DNA from: JAFDBW01 sp963723355
Lineage (GTDB): Bacteria > Desulfobacterota > Desulfuromonadia > Desulfuromonadales > BM103
Length of the DNA: 64,000 bases
NCBI GenBank assembly: GCA_963723355.1
Contig: CAVRQQ010000015.1
Coordinates: 36,270-100,269, forward strand
Reading direction: 5' to 3'
Shown: piece after piece, positions 21,509 through 31,507 of the stretch
Position numbering within the stretch: position 1 is the first letter of the stretch
Layout: the number at the start of each line of letters is the position of its first letter
The notes under the pieces: model-generated
What the model was told of the DNA's origin: nothing
The model's database searches: none
The model's input: only the letters and a program-made list of their open reading frames with translations
Made by a program: the position numbers and the translations under genes

Positions 21509-23519
21509 TTACTCGACAGGCAAACCGGCCAGGGCGTCGACCAATTGCTGGCGCACGACTTCCTCAGTCTCAATTTCCAGACGCCGTTCCAGGAGGGCTC
21601 TTGCTCCGGCACCGATGACTTCTGCGGCACTGCGGACGATTTGTGCTCGAACGATCCAGAAAGAATGATCGATCAGCCTTTCAGCATGGGCATGTACCCA
21701 GTCGCCGGAATCGTAGCGGGTCAAAAGGTTCATAGCCGCCGTAACAACTTCTTCGTCATGATGGTCCAGGGCCGAAATCATCTGTGGAACGGCTGACATA
21801 TCGGACAGACTGGCCAGGGTTTCCAGGGCGGCAATGCTGACGAGCCCGACCGGGTCCGAGAGTGCCTGCTCCACAAGGCCGCGACTGCGCTCGCCGGCGA
21901 TTCTGCCCAAGCCGCGTACAGCGGCAGAACGAACCCAGATGTCCTCATCCTGCAGGGCCAGCTGCAAACCGTCGAGAACGCTCTCGTCGTTGCAGTTGGC
22001 AAGGATATCCACAACTGCCCTTCTGACTTCGGCGTCCTCATCGGTCAGGGCCAGCAACAGTGTGCTGATATGTTCGGTGATATCGTGGCGCTCGAAAACC
22101 CTGACTGCCGCTCTCCTGACTTCCGCTGCGGAATCTTTCAGGGCGAGGCCCAATGCATCGAGGACGTCCGGTTTGTCGAGTTCTCTGAGCACGACGACAG
22201 CCAATTCCCTCTGCACAGCATCGGTATGGTTGAGCAACGGCTGCAAAGCAGTAAACGTATCGTCAGGGTATTTATCGCCCAGGGCGGTTAATGCCAACGA
22301 TGCGGCGGTTCGGACCTCACTGTCCTCGTTCTGCAAACAGGCGACCAGCCCCGGGAGAGTGCCGGCGGAACCGATTTTCCCCAGGGCATGGACGGCCATG
22401 CGCACCACCTGCATATCTTCATCCTGCAGCACATCCTTTAGTAACGGCAGCGCATCAGCGCACTCTGACTCACCAAGGATGTAGGCTAAATAAGCACGGC
22501 TGGCACCAGCCTACCTCAGACCATTCGTCGATGAGGACCTGCGGATTGGCACGACCAATATCGATCAGGGCATCAAGTGCGGTCTGTTGCAGTGTTTCAA
22601 ATTCCAGGAGACTCAAGAGTTGCTCGACAGCAGTCTCTGCAGCAAGCCAGCCAAGGATTCTGATCGAAGACCGTCTCAGGGCGTCGTTGTATTCATCATC
22701 AAGGTACCCGCTCACCGTCGCGGCAACAGGACCTTTTTCACATTCCGCCAGGGCCTGTCTGATTTCGTCAGGATGTCGATGGTAAATTTCCACAACCGCC
22801 AGGATCGCAGATTCACGGACGTTGCGCATCGTATCAGTCAATGCACTGACGAGTTCAGGGACAGCAGAGGCATCTCCGGCCTTGCCCAGGCAGTCGATCA
22901 AGGCTTTACGGAGCAGTTTTTCATCCTTGTAGGGTAACAGTTCAGACAGAGGCACAGGCGCGGCAATCCGGCTCAAAGCGTCCAGAATCGTGAATTGCAG
23001 CAGCAGGTCAGGCAATTGCATCGCTTTGAGCAGGGCCGGCACAGCTTCCCTGGCCCTCAACTTACCAAGATTTTCGGCGGCCGCCGCCCTGACGTTGCTG
23101 TCGGTGTCCTCCAGACCGACGGTCAGAACCGGGACAGCTTCCGGTGCAGCAATATCTCCAAGGATGTCAATAATAAACTTGCGCACGTCGTGATCCGGGC
23201 ATCTCGCGTGCTCAATCAGCATCGGCACGGTACTCCGTCCCATCCGGCCAAGGATTTCAACTGCGGCATTGCGTAAACCGGCATTCTCTTCTGCATGCAG
23301 AAGCTCAATGACTTCACCAATAAAATCCTTGCATACCGGCATGCTCAGGAACAGGTCGATGGACTGCTTGCGAACCCGCCAGCTCTCGTCGCCGAACGCC
23401 TTGAAAATCAAGCCAAGCCCCTCACTGGGGTCGCTGGCCGCCAAGTCACGCAGGCCCTGCAAACGGTTCTCCTCATCAGGTGAATTCAACGCATCGGTTA
23501 TCTGGTCAATATTACTCAC
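21509..23519 (-). CDS. HEAT-repeat scaffold protein of the chemotaxis cluster, frameshifted
   Basis: About 669 residues made almost entirely of 30-35-residue HEAT/PBS-lyase-type helical repeats (recurring patterns such as EVRRAAVRVFE, NVRAAAAENLGKLR, WVRSAAVRGLGRIAG). Such solenoids are protein-protein scaffolds; nothing enzymatic is visible. Two open frames are joined by a +1 shift near 22501-22511 (ASRAYLAYILGES continues the repeat register). GTG start at 23519 with AAGGA upstream. It sits between the zinc-ribbon receiver gene and cheR-cheB in the same direction, implying a role in assembling or tuning the pathway. Confidence 0.82.
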
Positions 23520-23539
23520 GGTTCGTCCTTGCCTTCCTA

Positions 23540-24460
23540 TCAGAGGCCCAGTTCTCGACTTCGCTTGTTCAGGAAGTCGAGAAAGGCCGCCTCAAGAATC
23601 TTGCTGTTCTGTATCTGGGGGCTCGGGAACCGCTCGCTGAACAACTGTCTGGCTTCCCTGATCTCATTCGCCAAAAGCTCCGACCAGTTCCCTTCCAGAA
23701 TGCCCTCATCGACTCGCTCCTGATAATAGAGTGAGATGTCCGAAACGATAATCCGGGCCAGGCGTTCGGCTCGTTGACGTTCCGTTGCGTCATCTGCAGA
23801 AACTTCCTGTTCTTCCGCAGATTGAATCTTGTTATTGACTGTTTTTATGAAATCAAGGCGATTGCATTACCTCATCAGCAGATGACAACTTAAGGCCATC
23901 CTTTTCCGCTTCGCCCTTAACAGTTGGGCCGGTTGCCGGCGTAGCGTCGACCAGCAAACGGTTGATTTTCAAGACAAGATCGTCCGGGATGTGGTGTTTC
24001 TCGATATAATCATCCGCCCCGTAGAGCGAGCTCGGCGAACGTTTGTATGCTGCACGGTTGTAAACTGAAGACAGCAGGATGATCTTGACATTTTCAAGGC
24101 CTGGCCGACGCCTGACCTTTTCAACGACCTCAAAGGCGTACAGGCCCTGCAGTGCTACATCGACAACAGCCACCCGCGGGCGCAAGGCATCCATAGCGGT
24201 CAGAACTTCGTCACCGTTATGTTGAAGAACCCCCTCAAAGCCGGCATTTTCAATAATATCGCGAATCGTACCACACAGTTCTTTGTCACTATGGGCGATC
24301 AAGACGCGTACCTTGGTTTCGGTTCACCGGAAGGGACATGCGGCAACTCGGCAGTAAATGGTGTCCGACAGCGGGCGCAACGTAAGGTGACACGCTTACC
24401 GGCTAACTTTTCGCGATCCAGGCGAAACCGGGCAGCACAGGATGGACATTTAACAATCAT
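23540..24460 (-). CDS. Zinc-ribbon / receiver-like protein, frameshifted
   Basis: About 306 residues after joining three frames. The N-terminus is an MJ0042-type zinc ribbon (KCPSCAARF...LRCARCRTPF, two CxxC pairs). A receiver-like domain follows (VLIAHSDKELCGTIRDII, AVVDVALQG with a candidate acceptor Asp, LLSSVYN, then DDYIEKHHIPDDL where CheY proteins have a Lys-Pro). The C-terminal part (ARIIVSDISLYYQERVDEGI...FLDFLNKRSRELGL) is a helical region I recognise only from similar chemotaxis-linked proteins of this bacterial group. One shift is -1 (A-run near 24316-24319), the other +1 (near 23861-23866). The start ATG at 24460 has AGG at 7 bases. Role unknown. Confidence 0.68.
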
Positions 24461-24471
24461 CAACAAACCTC

Positions 24472-24516
24472 AAAAAAAAACGGCCGGGTCCGAGAGAGAC
24501 CATATCATGATCGGCC
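24472..24516 (-). terminator. Candidate intrinsic terminator inside the che cluster
   Basis: On the minus strand GGCCG...CGGCC encloses GGTC...GACC and is followed by nine T residues (24472-24480), between cheW (ends 24524) and the zinc-ribbon gene. It could attenuate expression of the downstream half of the cluster. Confidence 0.5.
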
Positions 24517-24523
24517 ACTCGCA

Positions 24524-25039
24524 CTATTTAATGTTATCCAACTTCTGCAATTCGATTTTTTCATCAGACGAAAGGACTTTTTCCAGGTCAATCAGCATGA
24601 TCAGGTCTTCATCCCGACGCGCAACGCCAAGAAAATAATTTGCCTCTGGCCCGTCTATAAACTGGGGGGCAGGAGCAATTTCCTGGCGCCCGAAGCGTTT
24701 CACCTCAGTGACTTCATCGACCATCAGGCCAATAATCCTGCCCGAGAGAGAACAGACAACAATCCGGTTCTTGCGGTTCGCTTCGCTGATCGGCTGGTCA
24801 AAACGTTTACGCAGATCAGCAACCGGGATCACGACTCCACGCAAATTGATGACGCCTTCAATAAAGGAAGGTGCTTTGGGGATGGGTGTCAACTTCTGAG
24901 GACGGATTATCTCCTTGATTCTCATGATATCAAGGGCATACAGCTCAGAACCAATCCTGAAGCAGGCGAGTTGCACCTCCTGCCGGAGGGCTTTCTCGTC
25001 TGGTGCTGTCAAGGATATATCAGTGCTTCGCAAGGTCAT
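24524..25039 (-). CDS. cheW: CheW coupling protein
   Basis: A 171-residue CheW-domain adaptor (ACFRIGSELYALDIMRIKEII, SFIEGVINLRGVVIPVADLRKRF, MVDEVTEVKRF) that links receptors to the CheA kinase. It is one of two cheW genes in the cluster, lying 5 bases after a cheY gene. A short extra N-terminal tail precedes the domain. Confidence 0.92.
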   Translation of the reverse strand: MTLRSTDISLTAPDEKALRQEVQLACFRIGSELYALDIMRIKEIIRPQKLTPIPKAPSFIEGVINLRGVVIPVADLRKRFDQPISEANRKNRIVVCSLSGRIIGLMVDEVTEVKRFGRQEIAPAPQFIDGPEANYFLGVARRDEDLIMLIDLEKVLSSDEKIELQKLDNIK

Positions 25040-25044
25040 GGCAA

Positions 25045-25413
25045 TCAGTCAATAAATCGCTGAATGGTCTCGATGACCATAGCCGACTTGAACGGTTTGG
25101 TTATGTACCAGTCTGCGCCGACCTGTTCACCACGAGCCATGTCTTCACGGCTCTTTTTAGCTGTCAGCATAATCACGGGTATATGTTTGGTCTCGCTGTT
25201 CGATTTAATCCTGCGACAAACCTCGAAGCCGTCAATCTCCGGTAGCATTATGTCTAAAAGCACCAGATCAGGCCGGACCTTTTCTATGGCATCCAGCGCA
25301 GCCTGGCCATCTGCAGCACCATGTACTTCGTATCCCTTTGAAGTCAGCAGGATACTTTCCAGTTTGAGCAAGCTCTCCTCATCTTCGACGACCAGGATTT
25401 TCTTCTTTATCAC
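25045..25413 (-). CDS. CheY-like response regulator
   Basis: A 122-residue stand-alone receiver with VEDEE acidic residues, the acceptor Asp in LVLLDIMLPEIDG, MLTAKK and the ITKPFK lysine. The sequence is of the PilG/PatA-like type rather than enteric CheY. It lies between the two cheW genes. Confidence 0.9.
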   Translation of the reverse strand: MIKKKILVVEDEESLLKLESILLTSKGYEVHGAADGQAALDAIEKVRPDLVLLDIMLPEIDGFEVCRRIKSNSETKHIPVIMLTAKKSREDMARGEQVGADWYITKPFKSAMVIETIQRFID

Positions 25414-25432
25414 CGTAATCTCCTTTCAATCG

Positions 25433-26153
25433 TCAATTCAGCTCGACGTCTAAAACATGATTTAGCTGCAACAATATGATCATTCGATCCTGATAGCGAC
25501 CAATGCCGAAGATCATTTCACGATCCAGCCCGGACAGTACTCCCGGGGGCGGCTCAATCTCATCCTCGACGAGGTTGACAACCTGGTTAATATTGTCGAC
25601 CAGCAGACCGACTGTCACCTCACCCGACTGGCAGACAACGATACGCGAGTTTACTGTTATTTCTGCGACACCCAGATTCAAGCGGCAGCGCAAATCGAAC
25701 ACCGGAACAACGACACCGCGCAGAGAGATAATCCCTAAAACAAACTCCGGGGACCTGGGAATTTCCGTAAATTCCCTCGCTTTGATTATCTCGCTAATTT
25801 GCTTAATGTCCAGCGCATACTCCTCATCGTCGAGTTGGAAAGCCAGGTACTGACCGACATCCTGGGATTGCGCAGCAACCTGGTCCTGCAGCATCGCCGC
25901 GTAGGATTCATCGGTAGCTAAAACCAGCTCGTCCGTCGCAGCAAAGATCCGGTCAAGGCTCTCGGTAATCTCCATCGGCTGGTTATCAGGAACGGCCACA
26001 ACACCCTCTTCAACAGGCGTTTTTGCAGTTTCGGTGTCATCCTCAACCAAGTCAGGATCTGGCACCAGCTCACGCTCAGGTCGCAGCCTCTGGCCGGGCG
26101 GCGTCCGATTTGACCTGGGCCTTGGCTTTTTTACGTATCTCTGCGATATCCAT
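25433..26153 (-). CDS. cheW: CheW-domain protein with N-terminal extension, frameshifted
   Basis: A second CheW adaptor of about 239 residues. The N-terminus MDIAEIRKKAKAQVKSDAAR lies in a different frame from the rest. A +1 shift around 26080-26086 joins it to the acidic linker (PERELVPDPDLVEDDTETAK) and the C-terminal CheW domain (YLAFQLDDEEYALDIKQISEI, ISLRGVVVPVFDLR). The linker of about 110 residues is longer than in simple CheW proteins. The ATG at 26153 lies 4 bases after the ATPase gene. Confidence 0.85.
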
Positions 26154-26156
26154 CTG

Positions 26157-26981
26157 TTATCCGTGGTCCTGTTGTGGCAGGTTGTTGTCAAGCTCCAGCA
26201 TCACAGCATCCATAACACCCCTATCAACCTGCTCACCACCCCTGCCGAAGCACTCCAATAATGCCAGTGACGCGGCATGATTGATCATGCGCGGGATTCC
26301 ACCCGAATAGGCATAGACGGAGTCAATCGCCTCATCACCGAAAAGACCGGGCCGGCCACCAGCCTTGATGATTCGGAAATCCAGGTATTCGGCCGTCTCT
26401 GCCAGATTGAGCGGTTGCAGATCGTACTGCATACCGATCCTTTGACGCAATGGCTCGTAGGCACGGTGTCTGAAACGTCTTTTCAGCTCCGGCTGTCCCA
26501 TCAGCACGATACTGATCAGGTTTCTGTCATCCAGTTGAATATTAGTCAGCAACCTGATTTCGTCGAAAGTCTCCTTGTGCGGTACAAGCTGTGCCTCGTC
26601 AATCACCACGACCGGAGTCGTATCCTTCTCATAGAAATCGAATAAAATCCTGCCGATCTGTTCAAGCAGGTCGACTTTGAACCTGGCCGGGCACTCAACG
26701 CCAAGATGGCGGGCCAGGCTACTGAGGAACTCCAACGGAGTCAATCGCGGGTTGATCAGACAGATGACCTTGAAGCTCTCATCAAGAGTGTCCATGAGAG
26801 CCCGCGACAGGGTTGTTTTGCCACAACCAATCTCGCCGGTCAGCAGCACCAGATCGCGCTCCTCGACTGCGTATTGCATGCGAGCCAAGGCCTCGCGATG
26901 GCCACGGCTCAAAAACAGAAACCGGGGATCCGGCGTCTTGCTGAAGGGCCGTTCCTGAAGCCCGAAGTACGTTTCATACAT
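26157..26981 (-). CDS. ExeA/GspA-like AAA ATPase
   Basis: A 274-residue ATPase beginning MYETYFGLQERPFSKTPDP, typical of the ExeA/GspA/TniB-like AAA_22 group. Walker A GEIGCGKTT is at about 50-58, Walker B VVVIDEAQ, then an arginine-rich sensor region (LRQRIGMQYDL). There is no membrane segment or peptidoglycan-binding domain, unlike full-length ExeA. Its start overlaps the cheA stop by 8 bases, so it is translationally coupled to the kinase. Its function in chemotaxis is not known; an assembly or localisation role is a guess. Confidence 0.82.
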   Translation of the reverse strand: MYETYFGLQERPFSKTPDPRFLFLSRGHREALARMQYAVEERDLVLLTGEIGCGKTTLSRALMDTLDESFKVICLINPRLTPLEFLSSLARHLGVECPARFKVDLLEQIGRILFDFYEKDTTPVVVIDEAQLVPHKETFDEIRLLTNIQLDDRNLISIVLMGQPELKRRFRHRAYEPLRQRIGMQYDLQPLNLAETAEYLDFRIIKAGGRPGLFGDEAIDSVYAYSGGIPRMINHAASLALLECFGRGGEQVDRGVMDAVMLELDNNLPQQDHG

Positions 26982-29041
26982 TGAGTGCAGACTCGCCGCG
27001 CAACGCTTCGCTCATCAATCCGGCTACGTCCAGCACCAGGATGGTTTTCTGGTTACCCAGTTCGGCCGCCCCGGCAATTCCCTTGACGAACGAGAGTGCC
27101 TTACCGAGCGACTTGATGACAACATCCTGCTGACCAAGCAGATCATCAACCACGAAGCCCATGCGTTTGTCAGCCAGGCCGACAATTGCAACAAACAGGC
27201 GCCGGCCCTCATCGATCTCTTCGAGCGACTGGGCAAAGACCCTGTCAAGGCGCAGCAGCGGCACGGTGCTTTTGCGCAGTTCTATTACTTCGCGCCTCTC
27301 GACCGTCTGGATGGCATCAGCTTCAACCATCAGGGTTTCAAGCACCGAATTAATCGGAATCGCATAGGTCTTCTTGCCAACCTGTACAATCAAGGCCTTT
27401 ATGATGGCCAGGGTAATCGGCAGGGTAATGACCATACTGGAGCCATGGCCGAACCGGCTGTGCACCTCGATCATTCCGGATAGTGCTGCAATATTGTTTT
27501 TAACCACATCCATGCCGACACCACGACCGGAAAGGTCACTGACTTCATCACGGGTTGAGAACCCGGGCAGAAAAAGCAGCTCGTGGAGTTCCTCCTCAGT
27601 CAAATCGTGAGAGGCACTGATCAACCCCCTTTCAATGGCCTTGCGACGGACTTTTTCCTCGTCGATACCACGACCGTCATCATTAACTTCTATGACAACG
27701 TGGTTACCTTTCTGTGACGCCAGCAGCTGAATCGTGCCTTTTTCAGTCTTGCCCGCAGCCAGGCGCTCCTGGGGCGTCTCCAGACCATGGTCGATAGCAT
27801 TGCGGATGATGTGCATGAGAGGATCGGAGACATCTTCGATGATTAACTTGTCCAGTTCTGTATCAGCGCCGCTAATCTCAAGCTCGACCTTTTTGCCCTG
27901 CTCGTTGGCAACCCGACGTACTATTCTGGTCATTTTTTCAAATAGTTGCCCGACCGGGACCATGCGCACATCCATGACCCCTTTTTGCAATTCGTGCAGG
28001 CGTCGCTCGAGAATGCGCGTGGTCTTGCCGAGATCGGACGCGAGTTCCTTTTCATCAGTCATTTTCAGGCGGTCACTGATGTTGGCAATGGCACTTTTAG
28101 ACAAGACCAGTTCGCCGACGATATTCATCAGCAGATCGAGTTTGTCGATATCAACCCGCACTGTGCGACTTATCGAGCGCATGGAACTGGCGTTGTCAGC
28201 ATCCTCTGAGACTTCTGGCAACCGAGTTTCATCTGTTTCGGTTACAACCTCAGGAGACTCCTCAATGACAAAGCCAGCCGGCTCTTCCGGTTCGGTCTTA
28301 TCCCCATAGGTGAGGATATCAATGGCGTCGCGACCCAGCAGTATTGCAATATCGGCATGGCCGAGGTCGCTACCGAACAGAATCTGGAAAGAGATCCTCT
28401 CACCGATATCACCAGCGGAAGGAAGGGTGCTGATCACCTCCCCCTGCTGTTTTAGCTGCTGGGTGACTTCTGCGAGATCCTGGTCAAAGCTGGTCAGATC
28501 GAAGTCCAGGCGCAAAAGATGAACCCGTCTCCCTTTACGGACGTTTTCCAGTAAACGATGTTCTTCGTATTCGGTGAGCACATTCAGTATGGCGGGGTCT
28601 ATTTCCAGGTCGGCAAGCGGGTTCTCTTCAACTGCCTCCTTCACCCTCGGCAGCTTTACTGATCTGTGTCAGGACAGGTGTCAGGTCCAGGGTAAAATCC
28701 TCATCATTGCTTTTCCCATCAATAAGCTTGATTAAAAGATCCAGCGAACTGAACAGGGTGTCGACCAGGAACTGGTTGAACGGGATTTTACCGAGGCGCA
28801 ACCCGTCAAGCAGGCTTTCCATGGAGTGGGAAAGCGTCGACAGGTCATCGAAGCCGAACATCCCGGCCAGACCCTTGATCGAGTGGGCTCCGCGGAAGAT
28901 GCCGTTGAGTACGTCCGGGTCGCAGTCCCCTGAATCCACCGAGTCAGCAAGCCTGACCAGGTCAAGGTTGAGTGATCCGATGATTTCTTCTGTCTCACTG
29001 ACGAAATCTTTAAGGGCCTGAGAGGAGCTCTTGTCAGACAC
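26974..29041 (-). CDS. cheA: Chemotaxis histidine kinase CheA, frameshifted
   Basis: About 688 residues after correcting a +1 shift at 28641-28648 (GGG run). The P1/Hpt domain has the phosphorylated histidine at about residue 53 (FRGAHSIKGLAGMFGF). After a middle domain come the dimerisation helices, the HATPase domain (N box DPLMHIIRNAIDHGLE, G box GRGVGMDVVKNN) and a C-terminal CheW-like regulatory domain (VQVGKKTYAIPINSV). It phosphorylates the CheY and CheB receivers encoded around it. All catalytic elements are present in the joined protein, so the break is probably an error. No P2 domain is obvious. Confidence 0.93.
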
Positions 29042-29056
29042 TGTTACCTCCGCAAA

Positions 29057-29425
29057 TCAACCGAGGTACTCACGGATCAGGGCCTGCAACTGATCGGGAG
29101 CGAAAGGTTTGACAAGATATGCATTGGCGCCGAGAGACATCCCCTTTTCGCGGTCGCGATCGCTGCTCTCGGTACTGATGATGAAGAGAGGGGTTTCACG
29201 GTAATTATCGCTATTCCTGATGAAGCTGACCAGTTCAAGTCCATTGATGTCGGGCATGTTGATATCGGTTATGATCAGGTCAACCTTTTCCCGGGGCAGA
29301 ATTCGCAAGGCTTCAAAACCGTTGGCCGCTTCAACCGTCTCATAGTCGCCCATGGCCGCAATCGTTGAGACAATCAGCGAACGCATGGTCAGCGAATCTT
29401 CTGCGATCAGAATTTTTTTACTCAC
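29057..29425 (-). CDS. CheY-like response regulator
   Basis: A 122-residue receiver directly upstream of cheA (15-base gap), with EDS acidic residues, acceptor Asp in LIITDINMPDINGLEL, ISTESS and VKPF. It resembles the CheY at 18251 more than the one at 25045 (shared DINMP and short insert pattern). It is a likely direct CheA substrate. Confidence 0.92.
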   Translation of the reverse strand: MSKKILIAEDSLTMRSLIVSTIAAMGDYETVEAANGFEALRILPREKVDLIITDINMPDINGLELVSFIRNSDNYRETPLFIISTESSDRDREKGMSLGANAYLVKPFAPDQLQALIREYLG

Positions 29426-29457
29426 GATAGTAGGCCCCCAAGCTGATTAAACGTTGA

Positions 29458-31170
29458 TCAGACAGCATTACGGTTGCTCATCATACGACGCTCTAGCAGA
29501 GCTTTTTCCATCGCCAGGCCCGCCTGAGATAAAAATATTTCGAGAGATTCCGTATCACCGATCGGCTTCTGTTCAGGCAGGTTGTCACCATACAGTACCG
29601 CGACAACCCGCCCTTCACTGATCAGCGGGCCAATGAACACTTCCGAGGGGCGGTCTCCGCCCAGTTGATTGAAAAGGTAACTGTTCCAGTCCGTGTCTGC
29701 CGGATTCCTGTGATATGGAGAAAATGTCTCCAGGGCTTCTGTAAAAACATGCTTCTCCGCTTTTGGCAGGCGTGTGTTGCGCACCCTTACATCCGCAGAT
29801 TCACCTTTAAGTTCGATCCCGAACTGGCCCAGACCGACAACCTCTTGGTCTTTTACCAGCAGGATAACGGCCCGGTTCATCAGTTCGCTGGCAAAACGCA
29901 GAATCAAGAGAATGATGCCACCGCCAAGCGACGGATTGTTCAATTCCTGCAGCATACCACGCAACAGATGCAGGCCGGGGGACTGCTGAGAGGATTGTGG
30001 CGAAGCGCCGACGGCGACCTCGCCCATTTCCTTGAGCAATTCAGCACCGATATTATACAGACCGTCTCCAACAGTGTTCAGCTTGTCAGCCGTACCAAAT
30101 GCCAGAATCGTGTCAACCAGAGCTTTCAGTCCTGCCCGACCACGATCATCCAGAACCTCATCTTTTTTCGGTTTGGGGAACAGGGTCGGTACGCCAAATC
30201 CACGAACGCTTTGTTCCGCTTCCTGGTTGGGGTGGTCTGACATAACCAGAATCTGGAAGTCAGGGTACTTTGAGCGGATATCCTCAAGCAGTTCAAGACC
30301 ACCGAGCACCCCGCTGCCATCCCGGCGTGGCATGATCAGATCGATAACCAGTGTCGTCGACCGGGGATCAGCTTTATCAACCGCATCCATGAATGCGGGG
30401 TAATTCGTATAGGCATGGACCTGTGCCTTGTGTTCCTGGAGCAGAGCGGCAATCTGTTCAGCAGTATTCGGGTCATCATCAACCACGATGAAGCGACGTG
30501 GCGAGTCCGGGGCGGGGCCGGGGCCGGCGCTTTCAGGAGCCTGTGTTACGCTGCCGGTTTCCGAGGAGGGTTGGGATGAGGACTCGCCATTAACTTCCGC
30601 CAGCAGGGACTCAAGGTCTACGAGAGACTCCCCCTGTTCCTCAAGATCTTCACCACGGTGGCGTTTTTCATCAAGAATGCGGCTACCTTCCATGGCCAGC
30701 CACTGGGGGTTCAAACCCTGATCAAGCATGAACTGGAGAGGGTTCAGGTTGGTCACCACAAGTTCCTGACAGTCCCCCAACTCAAAAGAAAAAGCTCCTT
30801 CATCCCAGCCAAAGAAGCTGTAAACAATTTTTTCCAATTGTTCACGTACAGCCGCTTCTATCGCTTCGCGGTCAACACCGAATTCACTGACCAGGATGTC
30901 ACCGATGCGGCGATCGTCATCATGTTCCTGTTGAATAACCAGAGCCTGTTTCAGGGTTTCCATGTCGGCCAGGCCGCTACGCAGAACGAGATCACCGAGA
31001 TTTTCCGGGAAGGTCGATGCCATCGCCCGGATGACCTGACCGTCACGAAAAATTACACGGCCGTCCCGCTCACGGCTGTTCAATTGCAGCACGCCGGATT
31101 TTCGGCTCAGGCTGACGATCTGGAGGATTTCCCCCAGACCCAGATCTTCAAGGTTACCGACAAGACTCAT
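29458..31170 (-). CDS. DUF4388 - receiver-like multidomain protein
   Basis: 570 residues. An N-terminal DUF4388 (PATAN) domain spans about 1-160 (MSLVGNLEDLGLGEILQIVS, then LQLNSRERDGRVIFRDGQVI). A low-complexity linker rich in Ser/Glu/Pro with a GPGPAP segment follows at about 195-225. A receiver-like domain lies at about 227-340 (FIVVDDDPNTAEQIAALL, VIDLIMPRRDG). The C-terminal region has a GAF-like shape (PLISEGRVVAVLYGDN near the end). It is the first gene of the chemotaxis cluster. PATAN domains are implicated in protein-protein signalling in motility systems; the precise job here is unknown. Confidence 0.82.
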   Translation of the reverse strand: MSLVGNLEDLGLGEILQIVSLSRKSGVLQLNSRERDGRVIFRDGQVIRAMASTFPENLGDLVLRSGLADMETLKQALVIQQEHDDDRRIGDILVSEFGVDREAIEAAVREQLEKIVYSFFGWDEGAFSFELGDCQELVVTNLNPLQFMLDQGLNPQWLAMEGSRILDEKRHRGEDLEEQGESLVDLESLLAEVNGESSSQPSSETGSVTQAPESAGPGPAPDSPRRFIVVDDDPNTAEQIAALLQEHKAQVHAYTNYPAFMDAVDKADPRSTTLVIDLIMPRRDGSGVLGGLELLEDIRSKYPDFQILVMSDHPNQEAEQSVRGFGVPTLFPKPKKDEVLDDRGRAGLKALVDTILAFGTADKLNTVGDGLYNIGAELLKEMGEVAVGASPQSSQQSPGLHLLRGMLQELNNPSLGGGIILLILRFASELMNRAVILLVKDQEVVGLGQFGIELKGESADVRVRNTRLPKAEKHVFTEALETFSPYHRNPADTDWNSYLFNQLGGDRPSEVFIGPLISEGRVVAVLYGDNLPEQKPIGDTESLEIFLSQAGLAMEKALLERRMMSNRNAV

Positions 31171-31238
31171 AAGCTATTGAAAAATTCCACAAATTCGCTT
31201 CACAACAGAGTGTAACAACCGGAAAATAAACAGAAATT

Positions 31239-31268
31239 ACTATACTTCATTAAGTAAGGGCAAGTAAA
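31239..31268 (-). promoter_or_regulatory. Possible sigma-70 promoter of the chemotaxis cluster
   Basis: On the minus strand TTTACT and TATAGT are separated by 18 bases, about 70 bases upstream of the DUF4388 gene start. A moderate match only. Confidence 0.35.
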
Positions 31269-31283
31269 GGTGTTTTCGAAGAA

Positions 31284-31440
31284 ACGGGGAGCGTGAAGCG
31301 CGAGGTGCGAGGCGTAAATCGAAGAGTATGCTGGAGAACTGGCCGATTTGAATCGTTGATTTATTGAGCTGTTGAATCGTTTCACTATTTTCAACGGGCA
31401 TAGCCCAAATTCAACATTTCAACTGACTTCTAAATCGTTC
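31284..31440. repeat. Intergenic word-repeat arrays between che cluster and der
   Basis: This 337-base gap (31171-31507) holds no gene. It contains the leftmost member of the window's repeat family: a GAAGCGCGAGGTGCGAGGCG array at about 31284-31314. A second, AT-richer array built on TTGAATCGTTGA / TCAACATTTCAACT words lies at about 31347-31425, with a small GGGC-ATA-GCCC hairpin inside it. Confidence 0.7.
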
Positions 31441-31507
31441 TTGTCGGTTTAGGGCTACGACTGAAAAGGAGCTGTTCTTTCCCCTTTCCCCTCTTCCCGC
31501 CAAAAAA

